Of a stretch of 64,000 bases of DNA, positions 42,407-50,735 are shown one piece after another (position 1 is the first letter of the stretch; every line of letters starts with the position of its first letter). The stretch lies in contig NZ_JANQBD010000020.1 of assembly GCF_024722015.1 (NCBI RefSeq), forward strand, positions 1-64,000, in the 5' to 3' direction. The notes beneath the pieces were generated by a model. That model worked only from the letters and a program-made list of their open reading frames with translations. It ran no database searches and was not told the DNA's origin. This DNA comes from Paenibacillus radicis (ex Xue et al. 2023). Its GTDB lineage: Bacteria > Bacillota > Bacilli > Paenibacillales > NBRC-103111. A program made the position numbers and the translations under genes.

Positions 42407-43885
42407 TTGGAAAAAGTGGATATCTTTAAGGACATTGCAGAGCGTACAGGCGGGGATATTTACCTGGGGGTCGTTGGAGCGGTCCGTACGGGAAAATCAA
42501 CGTTCATCAAACGCTTTATGGAATCAATCGTACTACCTAACATTCAGAACGATGCTGATCGTATCCGGGCTACGGACGAATTGCCGCAAAGCGCGGCAGG
42601 CCGTACCATCATGACTACTGAGCCGAAATTCGTACCCAATACTGCGGTGCAGCTGCATGTGGCTGAAGGACTGAATGTTAATGTTCGCTTGGTTGATTGT
42701 GTAGGCTACGTTGTGGAAGGCGCCAAAGGCTACGAAGACGAGCATGGTCCCCGCATGATTAATACACCTTGGTTTGATGAAGCTATTCCATTCCAAGAAG
42801 CGGCTGAGATAGGTACGCGCAAAGTCATTCAGGAGCATGCAACCTTAGGCGTAGTAATTACAACTGACGGTACTATTGCAGAAATTCCGCGGTCTTCCTA
42901 TGCGGACGCGGAAGCACGTATAATCAATGAGCTGAAGGAAGTCGGCAAGCCGTTTATAGTCATTGTCAACTCAACGAAGCCTAATGGTGAAATTGCTCAG
43001 GAACTGCGCAACGAGCTGCAGGCGACGCATGATATTCCCGTTGTTGCAATGAGTGTAGCGAATATGAATGAAGATGATATGACCTCTGTACTGCGTGAGG
43101 TGCTTTACGAGTTCCCGGTTCATGAAGTGAACGTAAATCTGCCAAGCTGGGTCATGGTGCTAGAAGACAGCCACTGGCTGCGCTCGCACTTCGAAAATTC
43201 AGTCCGTGAAACGGTGCAGGATATTCGCAGACTGCGTGATGTAGATCGGGTTGTAAGCCACTTTGAAGAATACGAATTTATTGATAAGGCCGCTCTGGCG
43301 GGTATGAATATGGGGCAGGGTGTTGCGGAAATTGACCTGTACGCCCCAGATGAGCTCTATGATCGAATTCTGATGGAAGTGGTCGGAGTGGAGATCCGTG
43401 GCAAGGATCACCTCTTACAGCTGATGCAGGAGTTCAGTCATGCCAAACGTGAATACGATCATTTTGCAGAAGCGCTTGAGATGGTTAAAACGACTGGCTA
43501 CGGCATTGCGCCTCCTACGCTGGAGGAAATGGCTTTGGATGAGCCGGAATTGATCAGACAGGGTTCCAGGTTCGGTGTGAGATTGAAAGCCACTGCACCT
43601 TCTATCCATATGATTCGTGTTGACGTTGAATCCGAGTTTTCTCCTATCATCGGAACAGAGAAGCAAAGCGAGGAGCTTGTCCGTTATTTAATGCAGGATT
43701 TTGAAGACAATCCATTGAAAATATGGGAGTCCGATATATTCGGCCGATCGCTCCATTCAATCGTTCGTGAGGGGATCCAGGGCAAACTTGCGATGATGCC
43801 GGACAATGCCCGCTACAAACTTCAAGAAACACTTGGCCGGATTATCAATGAAGGCTCGGGTGGATTAATAGCTATCATATTGTGA
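42407..43885 (+). CDS. spoIVA: Stage IV sporulation protein A
   Basis: 492-aa ATPase that polymerises on the forespore surface as the coat base layer. The N-terminal TRAFAC-type domain has the P-loop GAVRTGKST (residues about 23-31) and NSTKPNGE; the C-terminal end LGRIINEGSGGLIAIIL is nearly invariant in the family and needed for membrane docking. TTG start at 42407 after TAGGAGGGA. Confidence 0.97.
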   Translation: MEKVDIFKDIAERTGGDIYLGVVGAVRTGKSTFIKRFMESIVLPNIQNDADRIRATDELPQSAAGRTIMTTEPKFVPNTAVQLHVAEGLNVNVRLVDCVGYVVEGAKGYEDEHGPRMINTPWFDEAIPFQEAAEIGTRKVIQEHATLGVVITTDGTIAEIPRSSYADAEARIINELKEVGKPFIVIVNSTKPNGEIAQELRNELQATHDIPVVAMSVANMNEDDMTSVLREVLYEFPVHEVNVNLPSWVMVLEDSHWLRSHFENSVRETVQDIRRLRDVDRVVSHFEEYEFIDKAALAGMNMGQGVAEIDLYAPDELYDRILMEVVGVEIRGKDHLLQLMQEFSHAKREYDHFAEALEMVKTTGYGIAPPTLEEMALDEPELIRQGSRFGVRLKATAPSIHMIRVDVESEFSPIIGTEKQSEELVRYLMQDFEDNPLKIWESDIFGRSLHSIVREGIQGKLAMMPDNARYKLQETLGRIINEGSGGLIAIIL

Positions 43886-43905
43886 GTTTGGTCACAAAAA
43901 CTAGT

Positions 43906-43937
43906 GAAAATGCACTCCTTTGGGTGCATTTTTTTCG
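43906..43937 (+). terminator. Terminator after spoIVA
   Basis: AATGCACTC / GGGTGCATT hairpin with TTTTTTT. Confidence 0.88.
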
Positions 43938-43944
43938 TTTTTAC

Positions 43945-43973
43945 TTGAAAAAGCTACTAGGGTGTATTAATAT
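43945..43973 (+). promoter_or_regulatory. hbs promoter
   Basis: TTGAAA (43945-43950), 17-nt spacer and TAATAT (43968-43973). Confidence 0.6.
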
Positions 43974-44070
43974 AGTCTTGTTTGTTTGATTTCCTTGTTC
44001 TGTATGTATATTTTTAAACAATTCAGTTAACAAAGGGTAATATGAAATATAGTGGGGGGAGGTGAATGGC

Positions 44071-44343
44071 ATGAATAAATCTGAATTGATTAACAAAGTT
44101 GCAGAAACCTCTGAGCTTTCCAAGAAGGATGCAACCAAAGCAGTGGAAGCTGTGTTTGAAGCTATCTCTGAAGCTTTACAGGGTGGCGACAAGGTGCAAT
44201 TGGTAGGATTCGGAAACTTTGAAGTTCGTGAACGTTCCGCTCGTAAAGGACGTAACCCGCAAACTGGCGAAGAGATCGATATTCCATCCAGCAAAATCCC
44301 GGCTTTTAAACCAGGTAAAGCACTTAAAGACGGTATCCAGTAA
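44071..44343 (+). CDS. hbs: HU-type DNA-binding protein
   Basis: 90 aa histone-like protein: MNKSELINKVAE, KKDATKAVEAVFEAI, VQLVGFGNFEVRERSARKGRNPQTGEEI and PAFKPGKALKD are the classic HU blocks. ATG 44071 follows GGGGGAGGTG; the GTG inside that site (44062) is not used. Located after spoIVA, as in Bacillus. Confidence 0.96.
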   Translation: MNKSELINKVAETSELSKKDATKAVEAVFEAISEALQGGDKVQLVGFGNFEVRERSARKGRNPQTGEEIDIPSSKIPAFKPGKALKDGIQ

Positions 44344-44392
44344 GAACCATGCTTTCCTACATATCATAGCTGGAACTTAAGAGTAGACCGTA

Positions 44393-44426
44393 ACACCTGA
44401 ATCGATTTCGATTCAGGTGTTTTTAT
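44393..44426 (+). terminator. Terminator after hbs
   Basis: ACACCTGAATCGA and TCGATTCAGGTGT pair over about 13 bp, followed by TTTTT. Confidence 0.88.
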
Positions 44427-44532
44427 GTTTACCCCCAATTTAGATGAATGAGCAATGAGAACGTTTTATTAATGTAAAGATCATCTTTACAATTAAAAAG
44501 ACCGCAATTATAATAAGCAATGTAAAAGAATT

Positions 44533-44609
44533 CGGGGTATGGCGCAGCCTGGTAGCGCGCACCCTTGGGGTGGGTGAGGTCGCACGTTCAAATCGTGTTA
44601 CTCCGACCA
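44533..44609 (+). tRNA. tRNA-Pro (anticodon GGG)
   Basis: 77 nt with encoded CCA. Acceptor CGGGGTA pairs with TACTCCG, D stem GCGC/GCGC, anticodon stem CACCC/GGGTG around loop TTGGGGT (anticodon GGG), and T arm CGCAC/..GTG with GTTCAAA. Clear cloverleaf. Confidence 0.96.
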
Positions 44610-44612
44610 TGA

Positions 44613-44646
44613 GAAAGACATCGTCGATCCGGTGTCTTTTTCTTTT
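44613..44646 (+). terminator. Terminator after tRNA-Pro
   Basis: AAAGACATCG / CGGTGTCTTT (one G-U), followed by TTTTC. Confidence 0.85.
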
Positions 44647-44702
44647 GAAAGCAGAGATAGAGGCTTTTTTCAGCGGTGACATTGCTAGAGGAGGATACTT
44701 GG

Positions 44703-45626
44703 GTGGGGGACAGAACAAAAGCATACCTGACGTCGTTGGATTGGACGATGTATGGTATTATAGCTTCTATTTATTTGATTTGGCGTATTGGTACTGCCGG
44801 GAATTGGAGCTCTGCTTGTTGGGTGTTATTATTATTGTGTTTGCTTGGTGTCAGAAAAGATCAGATTGATGTTGAATGGAAACGTTTTTTTATTTTCGGT
44901 ATACCGATGCTGTACGTGTTTTACTATTTTTACGGGACCGGCAATGGCTTCTGGTGGAAAATCGCCAATTGGATGTTTGAAAATAACCGCCACCCTTGGA
45001 ATTGGGATGCCTGGATGAACAGTATTCCGTTTAACGACGGCGCCTGGGCCAGAACGTTCAATAGCCCTTCCCTTGACCATGCGATGGTATGGATCTATAA
45101 TTATGGTTTCGTCCTTTCATTATGGATTTGCATTGTGCGCAGCTTTTGGACAAGAAGTATGAAGAAGATGCTTTCCTACGCCTTATCGGGGCATTTAATG
45201 CAATTCCCGCTTATCCTGCCTTTTTATAATTTAATTCTTCTGCGTGAAGTGTGGTGGGTTAAACATCAGCCTGATTTATTGGGGCGCGTTTTCGCTACAG
45301 AGAATGAACTGCTTGTTAGTGCAATGAATTGCTTTCCAAGCATGCATACTTCGATATCGTTTGCCATGCTGTTATTGGCGTTGAGAGAGAAAGACCGTAT
45401 TTTTAAATATATGATGGTCGCTTACTGCTCTTCGATTATTTTCTCTACGATGTATTTGCAAATTCATTGGGTGCTGGATGTGTTTGCAGGAATGGCATTT
45501 GCTTACGGTACCGTTAAATTGGCGGATTTAGTTATCCACCTTGCGTCCAAGTTTCTTCCAAGCAGCTTCAAAGGCTTTTACGGCAAAAAGGGTAAAGCTT
45601 ACTCTAAAGAGTCCATGGTCGCTTAA
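44703..45626 (+). CDS. PAP2 superfamily membrane phosphatase-like protein
   Basis: 307 aa, about six transmembrane helices. NCFPSMHTSISFAMLLL (C2 motif, PSMH) and IHWVLDVFAGMAFAY (C3 motif with catalytic His-Asp) mark the PAP2 fold. The Trp-rich outer segment (about 80-130) resembles the inositolphosphotransferase/aureobasidin branch, so a lipid phosphotransferase is possible. GTG 44703 is chosen because GAGGAGG at 44688-44694 lies 8 nt upstream. It sits where Bacillus has folE (mtrA), between hbs and mtrB. Confidence 0.8.
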   Translation: MGDRTKAYLTSLDWTMYGIIASIYLIWRIGTAGNWSSACWVLLLLCLLGVRKDQIDVEWKRFFIFGIPMLYVFYYFYGTGNGFWWKIANWMFENNRHPWNWDAWMNSIPFNDGAWARTFNSPSLDHAMVWIYNYGFVLSLWICIVRSFWTRSMKKMLSYALSGHLMQFPLILPFYNLILLREVWWVKHQPDLLGRVFATENELLVSAMNCFPSMHTSISFAMLLLALREKDRIFKYMMVAYCSSIIFSTMYLQIHWVLDVFAGMAFAYGTVKLADLVIHLASKFLPSSFKGFYGKKGKAYSKESMVA

Positions 45627-45644
45627 TCCGCGGCCATTTTTTGT
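45612..45644 (+). terminator. Terminator at the end of the PAP2 gene
   Basis: ATGGTCGC / GCGGCCAT (one G-U), overlapping the last codons, then TTTTTTG. Confidence 0.8.
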
Positions 45645-45731
45645 CCATTTGAGCATCGAACAGTTGACATTAGTCCTATTTTTTGTGCATCATACAAGTA
45701 GTATGTTTTGACAGGAAGGAAGTAGAAAACA

Positions 45732-45965
45732 ATGGATGCCAATTCAAGCCCGACTCAAGGTGATTATTTTGTAATAAAAGCAAAGGAAAATGGTGTGCAG
45801 GTTATCGGACTGACCCGAGGCCAGGATACGAGGTTCCATCATACAGAAAAGCTGGACAAAGGCGAAGTTATGATTGCTCAATTTACTGCACACACATCAG
45901 CTGTGAAGATTAGAGGAAAAGCTCTGGTTATGACAAAGTACGGTGTTATGGATACAGAGGAATAA
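45732..45965 (+). CDS. mtrB: Transcription attenuation protein MtrB (TRAP)
   Basis: 77-aa subunit of the 11-mer ring that binds tryptophan and wraps GAG/UAG repeats of trp leader RNA. The sequence has DYFVIKAKENGVQVIGLTRG, the RNA-contact KxK/KIR..RFHHTEKLDKGEVMIAQFT and HTSAVKIRGKALVMTKYG blocks. GGAAGGAAG precedes the ATG. Its probable target is the triplet-rich leader at 56264-56343. Confidence 0.96.
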   Translation: MDANSSPTQGDYFVIKAKENGVQVIGLTRGQDTRFHHTEKLDKGEVMIAQFTAHTSAVKIRGKALVMTKYGVMDTEE

Positions 45966-45977
45966 TTTTTCAGCTTC

Positions 45978-45999
45978 TGCAGGCATAGCCTGCTTTTTT
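45978..45999 (+). terminator. Terminator after mtrB
   Basis: GCAGGC-ATA-GCCTGC followed by TTTTTTT. Confidence 0.88.
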
Positions 46000-46117
46000 T
46001 AGTTGTACAATGATAAGAGTAGGGATCTCGGTCAAGCAATTTATACTTTGCTAAGGTCTCGGTTAAGCGAAATTGAGTTTCATGCTTGTGTAGCAGATTG
46101 ATGCACAAAACTCAGCA

Positions 46118-46162
46118 GATGCTTACGAAGTCAGTTTCGCTAAAGCGGAACTCTTAGGAGGA
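46118..46162 (+). promoter_or_regulatory. Recurrent leader motif, copy 4
   Basis: GATGCTTACGAAGTC is followed by an 8-bp hairpin (AGTTTCGC 46133-46140, GCGGAACT 46145-46152, loop TAAA, one G-U) and CTTAGGAGGAG, the ribosome site of the gene at 46172. Upstream (46026-46110) lie two copies of TCTCGGTYAAGC and a TGAGTTT / AAACTCA stem, so the whole leader of about 150 nt may be structured. Confidence 0.65.
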
Positions 46163-46171
46163 GTTTACCCG

Positions 46172-46702
46172 ATGAAATGGTTGCCCCGACTTCTTATCAC
46201 AACTTTATTGTCTGTAGGCGTAGTAGTAGGGCTGTCGTTATTGCCTCAATTGGAAAATGGTTCGAATTCCGCTATGTTTCGTTCGGTCAAGGCACAGCCG
46301 GTATCTGAGGCCAATATAGTGGATGTCATGAGTAAAATGCAGCTGCATCTTCGCATCCGAAAGGTTGAAGTTACCCATGCGATTGTTTCCGTCGATCTGA
46401 TTTCTTCACCATCCTCGGAGAAAAGTGAAATTGTTCAAGATATGTATGAAATTCCACGTACATTGTTTAGCAGATCGACGAATATTAATCAAGTATTGGT
46501 GCGTGTATTAGACAGTTCCAAAAGCAGCACAAGCAGCGGAGCGGCGCTGCTGCTTGCAACTGATGCCAGAAGAGAAAAGTGGCTGCCTAATGAAAACGTG
46601 ATTCCGTCCCGTAGCATCGAGGAGATGGAACAGTACCTCCAATCCCACTTTCGGGTTACCTATACCACGAGGTGGAGAGAGCGTTTTGAGATAAAAAGTT
46701 AA
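46172..46702 (+). CDS. Hypothetical secreted or membrane-anchored protein
   Basis: 176 aa. An N-terminal hydrophobic segment (about 5-26) acts as signal or anchor; the rest is a small mixed alpha/beta domain with a Ser-rich central loop (SSKSSTSSGAALLL). Family not recognised. Preceded by the recurrent leader motif. Lies between mtrB and hepS, where Bacillus has no gene. Confidence 0.65.
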   Translation: MKWLPRLLITTLLSVGVVVGLSLLPQLENGSNSAMFRSVKAQPVSEANIVDVMSKMQLHLRIRKVEVTHAIVSVDLISSPSSEKSEIVQDMYEIPRTLFSRSTNINQVLVRVLDSSKSSTSSGAALLLATDARREKWLPNENVIPSRSIEEMEQYLQSHFRVTYTTRWRERFEIKS

Positions 46703-46732
46703 GCCGGATATTATGCGTGTCTGGCTGTACTA

Positions 46733-46741
46733 TGCTATAAT
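46733..46741 (+). promoter_or_regulatory. hepS promoter (extended -10)
   Basis: TGCTATAAT, a TG-extended -10 box 50 nt before hepS; the -35 is poor. Confidence 0.5.
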
Positions 46742-46790
46742 AGTTGAGATTATGTTTAAATGATTCTTTGTACTCGTTCGGAGGCTAATT

Positions 46791-47654
46791 ATGAATTATT
46801 ATCGTATCCCAGAAATGGCGAGAAAATATATAGAATACGATATGATCCAAACACATACTGAATTACCGCAGTTTCCTGAATTTCGTACAAAGCTTTTATA
46901 TGTTTTTTTAAGCAAACATAGCACAATGTCGAGCTATAGCGAGCTGTTCAGTCTCGTTACAGCACTGGTCCAGGTTGGTTTGGACACACACGATATGGTT
47001 AGCGTAACGAATCAGGTCAAGGAAATGAAAGCAGCAAGGTCGAGGCAGCTCAAAATACTGGCGGGCGATTATTTCAGCAGCCGGTTTTATTATTTGCTCT
47101 CACACGCCGGACATATAGATTTGATTCGGGTCATTTCGCATGCAATTTGCGAAGCGAACCGTATGAAGATTAATATGTACCAATTGATGAAGCAATTGAA
47201 GCTGACCGCAGATGACTATGTCAAGCGAACGGTGGAAATTCGCACGCAGCTGTACCTCGCTTTTGCCGGGTATATGGAAGAATCGGTAAACGGCGCATGG
47301 CCGGAAATATTGAGGTTGTTTACCCAATGCGAGGTTTTGCTGCAGGAAATTTCCAGCTCGGAAACAGCACAGCATTTTCGCGAGAGCTGGGGGTATTGGT
47401 ATGTTATGCAGCAGGCAAACAAAGATGAGCGGAAGTATTTATTGTCCGAAGAGCCGGACCCTTCCAAAATTCGCTCCATTTGGCTCAAATATAAAATAAC
47501 CTGGCAGCTGTATCAACTGCTTGATGCATCTATGCGACAGCTGCAGGATAAACTGCATTCTTTGGATTCCAAAGAGCTTAGCAAGGAATTATTGTCGATC
47601 GGAGAGCCTTTTATTCGATACCTGTCGACGCCTAAAGTGCTGGAAGAAATTTGA
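46791..47654 (+). CDS. hepS: Heptaprenyl diphosphate synthase component 1
   Basis: 287-aa helical small subunit of the two-component heptaprenyl diphosphate synthase; LAGDYFSSRFYYLLS is its recognisable block. It has no DDxxD motif, as expected for the non-catalytic partner of HepT (50732). TTCGGAGG precedes the ATG. Divergent family, so recognition rests also on context. Confidence 0.85.
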   Translation: MNYYRIPEMARKYIEYDMIQTHTELPQFPEFRTKLLYVFLSKHSTMSSYSELFSLVTALVQVGLDTHDMVSVTNQVKEMKAARSRQLKILAGDYFSSRFYYLLSHAGHIDLIRVISHAICEANRMKINMYQLMKQLKLTADDYVKRTVEIRTQLYLAFAGYMEESVNGAWPEILRLFTQCEVLLQEISSSETAQHFRESWGYWYVMQQANKDERKYLLSEEPDPSKIRSIWLKYKITWQLYQLLDASMRQLQDKLHSLDSKELSKELLSIGEPFIRYLSTPKVLEEI

Positions 47655-47664
47655 GGTGAATACT

Positions 47665-48384
47665 GTGGAATCCAAGTCAAAAGAAGAATTCGTTCACTCC
47701 GTATTTGAAAGCATAGCGCCCAAGTATGACATCATGAATGATATTCTTAGCTTTCGCAGGCATAAAGCCTGGAGAGAATTTACAATGAAAAAGATGAATG
47801 TAAAACCGGGAAGCAAGGCTATTGACCTCTGCTGTGGCACCTGCGACTGGACAGTCAGCTTGGCGGAAGAAAGCCGTACTGGAGATATTGTCGGTCTGGA
47901 CTTCAGCCAGAACATGCTGGATTACGGAGGCAAGAAGGTCCGCGAGAAGGGGCTGGATAAGCAGATTAAGCTGGTTCGCGGCAATGCGATGGAGCTGCCC
48001 TATGAAGATAATACATTCGATTACGCTACGATTGGTTTTGCGTTAAGGAATGTACCCGATTTGGTTAAAGTAATTGAAGAAATGCAAAGGGTTGTCAAGC
48101 CTGGAGGGATGATTGTTTCTCTGGAATTGTCCAAGCCTACCTGGCAGCCGTTCAAGGGTCTTTATTATTTTTATTTTCAAAATATTTTACCGCTGCTCGG
48201 TAAACTGATAGCCAAACGCTACGAGCAGTACAAGTGGTTGCCTGAATCATTGATTCACTTTCCTGATCATAAGAAATTAGCCGATATTTTCAGAAAAACA
48301 GGGCTGACCCATGTACAAGCTTATCCGCTAACCGGAGGCATCGCAGCACTTCATATCGGCATCAAGAAGCAGGAAGTGGAATAA
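47665..48384 (+). CDS. menG: Demethylmenaquinone methyltransferase
   Basis: 239 aa, last step of menaquinone synthesis. SAM-binding motif I is AIDLCCGTCDWT, followed by GLDFSQNML and the UbiE signatures YDIMNDILSF and RVVKPGGMIVSLELSKPT. GTG 47665 follows GAGGTG that overlaps the hepS stop; longer in-frame extensions would overlap hepS. Confidence 0.95.
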   Translation: MESKSKEEFVHSVFESIAPKYDIMNDILSFRRHKAWREFTMKKMNVKPGSKAIDLCCGTCDWTVSLAEESRTGDIVGLDFSQNMLDYGGKKVREKGLDKQIKLVRGNAMELPYEDNTFDYATIGFALRNVPDLVKVIEEMQRVVKPGGMIVSLELSKPTWQPFKGLYYFYFQNILPLLGKLIAKRYEQYKWLPESLIHFPDHKKLADIFRKTGLTHVQAYPLTGGIAALHIGIKKQEVE

Positions 48385-48404
48385 GGAACAGGAGTGGAAT
48401 CAAC

Positions 48405-49280
48405 ATGCTGCTGAAAAAGGCAAAGATTTTTCTGGAAATGATTAAGATTGAACATACGCTATTTGCATTACCATTCGCTTTTATGGGAGCTATTCTGGGA
48501 TCTGTCGTTGTATCGCAGCATCTCCCCAGTTGGGGTCAAATAGGCTGGATACTAATGGCTATGGTTGGGGCAAGAAGCGCAGCTATGGGGTTGAACCGTG
48601 TTATCGACAAAGTATTTGACGGAAGGAATCCGCGAACCATAGCAAGAGCGATACCTGCTGGATTAATTTCTTCTAAAGAAGCCATCATATTCATTGTGAT
48701 TTCCTTCACATTACTTTTTTGGGCAACAGCCAACCTAAGCGCGTTATCGATGAAATTGCTGCCGATTGCAGTTTTTTTTCTTGTTTTCTACTCCTATACA
48801 AAACGGTTTACGTGGGCATGTCACATCATATTAGGACTGACGATTGCACTTGCCCCTCTCGGAGGCTGGGTTGCAGTAACTAACGATATTTCTATAGCGG
48901 CTCTCGTATTTTATGTTTCCATTGCATTCTGGGTGGCTGGCTTTGATATCATCTATTCCTGTCAGGATTATGAAATTGACAAAAAAGAAGGGCTGCATTC
49001 AATACCTGCCCATTTTGGAATCGCCAATGCGCTCCATATTGCTCGCTGGTTCCATGTTATTACGGCCATTGGACTTTTAACCTTGTTTTATTTAACGGAC
49101 TTAAGCTGGCTTTACTTAATCGGGATTATTTTTGCAAACGGGCTGCTGTTCTATGAGCATAAAATTGTGAATCCGCAAAATCTGAGCAAATTGAATATCG
49201 CATTTTTTAATTTGAACTCTGTTTTGAGTATTGCCGTATTTGTGTTTACTTTCATCGACTTGGTGGTGCTTCGGAAATGA
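48405..49280 (+). CDS. mqnP: UbiA family prenyltransferase (futalosine pathway MqnP type)
   Basis: 291 aa, eight to nine transmembrane helices. The two Asp-rich motifs are NRVIDKVFDGRNPRT and DYEIDKKEGLHSIP, which bind the prenyl diphosphate through magnesium. Clustered with ubiX and mqnA, it most likely prenylates 1,4-dihydroxy-6-naphthoate rather than 4-hydroxybenzoate (inference from context). Overlaps ubiX by 4 nt. Confidence 0.88.
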   Translation: MLLKKAKIFLEMIKIEHTLFALPFAFMGAILGSVVVSQHLPSWGQIGWILMAMVGARSAAMGLNRVIDKVFDGRNPRTIARAIPAGLISSKEAIIFIVISFTLLFWATANLSALSMKLLPIAVFFLVFYSYTKRFTWACHIILGLTIALAPLGGWVAVTNDISIAALVFYVSIAFWVAGFDIIYSCQDYEIDKKEGLHSIPAHFGIANALHIARWFHVITAIGLLTLFYLTDLSWLYLIGIIFANGLLFYEHKIVNPQNLSKLNIAFFNLNSVLSIAVFVFTFIDLVVLRK

Positions 49281-49912
49281 GCAAACCATGGGTGATCGGA
49301 ATAACCGGGGCGAGTGGAGCCGTATACGGTGTTCGCTTAAGCCGGTACTTGCTCTCTATGGGGATTCATATTCATTTGCTTATTACGGATGCCGGTTGGC
49401 GGGTGCTAAAGGAAGAGCTCGGTTGGGATGTGACGAAACGCAAGGATACTCTAGAAGCCCAATTCGGAAGCTATGGCCCAGGAACCTATCAGTATCATTC
49501 AATCCAGGATATAGGTGCAAGCACAGCCAGCGGTTCATTCCGTACTCATGGCATGGTTATCGTCCCTTGTTCAATGGGAACTTTATCTGGAATTGCAAAC
49601 GGTGCTTCCGATAACCTTCTTGAACGAACGGCTGATGTCATGCTGAAGGAAGGCAGACCGCTCATCCTTGTGCCGCGAGAGACACCTCTGCATGCCATTC
49701 ATTTAGAAAATATGTTGAAGCTTTCCCGGCTAGGAGTGCGTATTATTCCTGCTATGCCCGCCTTTTATCAAGGGCCGCAAACCTTGGACGATATGGTTGA
49801 TTTTATGGTAGGCAAGGTATTGGATAGTATGGATGTGGAACACGAATTGTACAAAAGATGGGGTATGTCGGATGAGCAGTACGAGCAAACCCGTTCGCAT
49901 CGGGCGGATTGA
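49277..49912 (+). CDS. ubiX: UbiX-type flavin prenyltransferase
   Basis: 211 aa. GITGASGAVYGVRLSRYLL binds FMN, and PCSMGTLSGIANGASDNLLERTADVMLKE and the VPRETPLHAIHLENM block are typical. It makes prenylated FMN for a UbiD-type decarboxylase (MqnL in the futalosine route); no ubiD is in this window. Starts in the mqnP stop (ATGA); mqnA overlaps its end by 41 nt. Confidence 0.95.
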   Translation: MSKPWVIGITGASGAVYGVRLSRYLLSMGIHIHLLITDAGWRVLKEELGWDVTKRKDTLEAQFGSYGPGTYQYHSIQDIGASTASGSFRTHGMVIVPCSMGTLSGIANGASDNLLERTADVMLKEGRPLILVPRETPLHAIHLENMLKLSRLGVRIIPAMPAFYQGPQTLDDMVDFMVGKVLDSMDVEHELYKRWGMSDEQYEQTRSHRAD

Positions 49913-50735
49913 TTTTACAAACGTATGGCCATTGTTTTATAACTTTCCATTGGAGAGCTTCCAAGGAGAGGTTGAGTTTATAACACAGGTGCCTACACAA
50001 TTAAATGAAGCGATGGCCAAAGGGGAAATCGATATCGGACCGATATCTTCGTTTTCCTACGGGGAGCATACAGATGATTATGTGCTGTTGCCTAATATGT
50101 CAGTCAGTGCTCATAAATGTGTGCAATCCATCCTGCTGTTTCACCGCAAGCCGCTGGAGGAGCTATCAGGTGCTTCCATTGCATTGCCGACAACTTCAGC
50201 AACCTCAGTAAATCTGCTTAAAATTATTTTGCGCCGCTTTTATGAGGTGGAGCCTGATTATCATTATGCAGCCCCGGTTCTGAAAGACATGCTGAAGACT
50301 GCTGACGCGGCATTGTTAATTGGAGATCATGCTATTCGCGAGAGCTGGATAGATAGCGGCTTAATGGTTACGGATCTGGCAGAAGAATGGAATCGCTTGA
50401 CTGGCCATTGGATGTCATTTGCAGTGTGTGCGATCCGTAAACAGCTGGCTGAGGAAAGGCCTGAACTGGTAAGCCGGATTTATAGCGCATTTATGGAAAG
50501 CAAACGGAAATCGTTATCGGACTTATCATCCATGATTCGGGATGCCCAAGAGTTGTTGGGAGGCACGGCTTCTTATTGGGAACGGTACTTCTCTTCTTTG
50601 ATTTATGAGTTCGGTCCCGAGCAGCAGGCTGGCTTGAAGCTATATTACCGCTATGCGTGGGAATTGGGCTTCCTCAAGCAAGAAGCACCCATACAATTAT
50701 GGAACGATAAAACGGTGACACAGGTGACGGAATGA
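49872..50735 (+). CDS. mqnA: Chorismate dehydratase MqnA
   Basis: 287 aa, periplasmic-binding-protein-like fold. First step of the futalosine route: chorismate to 3-enolpyruvylbenzoate. RIGRIDFTNVWPLFY at the N-terminus and GEIDIGPISSFSYG are family features. ATG 49872 gives a normal length; an earlier in-frame codon at 49833 would add 13 residues deep inside ubiX. Overlaps hepT by 4 nt. Confidence 0.93.
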   Translation: MSSTSKPVRIGRIDFTNVWPLFYNFPLESFQGEVEFITQVPTQLNEAMAKGEIDIGPISSFSYGEHTDDYVLLPNMSVSAHKCVQSILLFHRKPLEELSGASIALPTTSATSVNLLKIILRRFYEVEPDYHYAAPVLKDMLKTADAALLIGDHAIRESWIDSGLMVTDLAEEWNRLTGHWMSFAVCAIRKQLAEERPELVSRIYSAFMESKRKSLSDLSSMIRDAQELLGGTASYWERYFSSLIYEFGPEQQAGLKLYYRYAWELGFLKQEAPIQLWNDKTVTQVTE

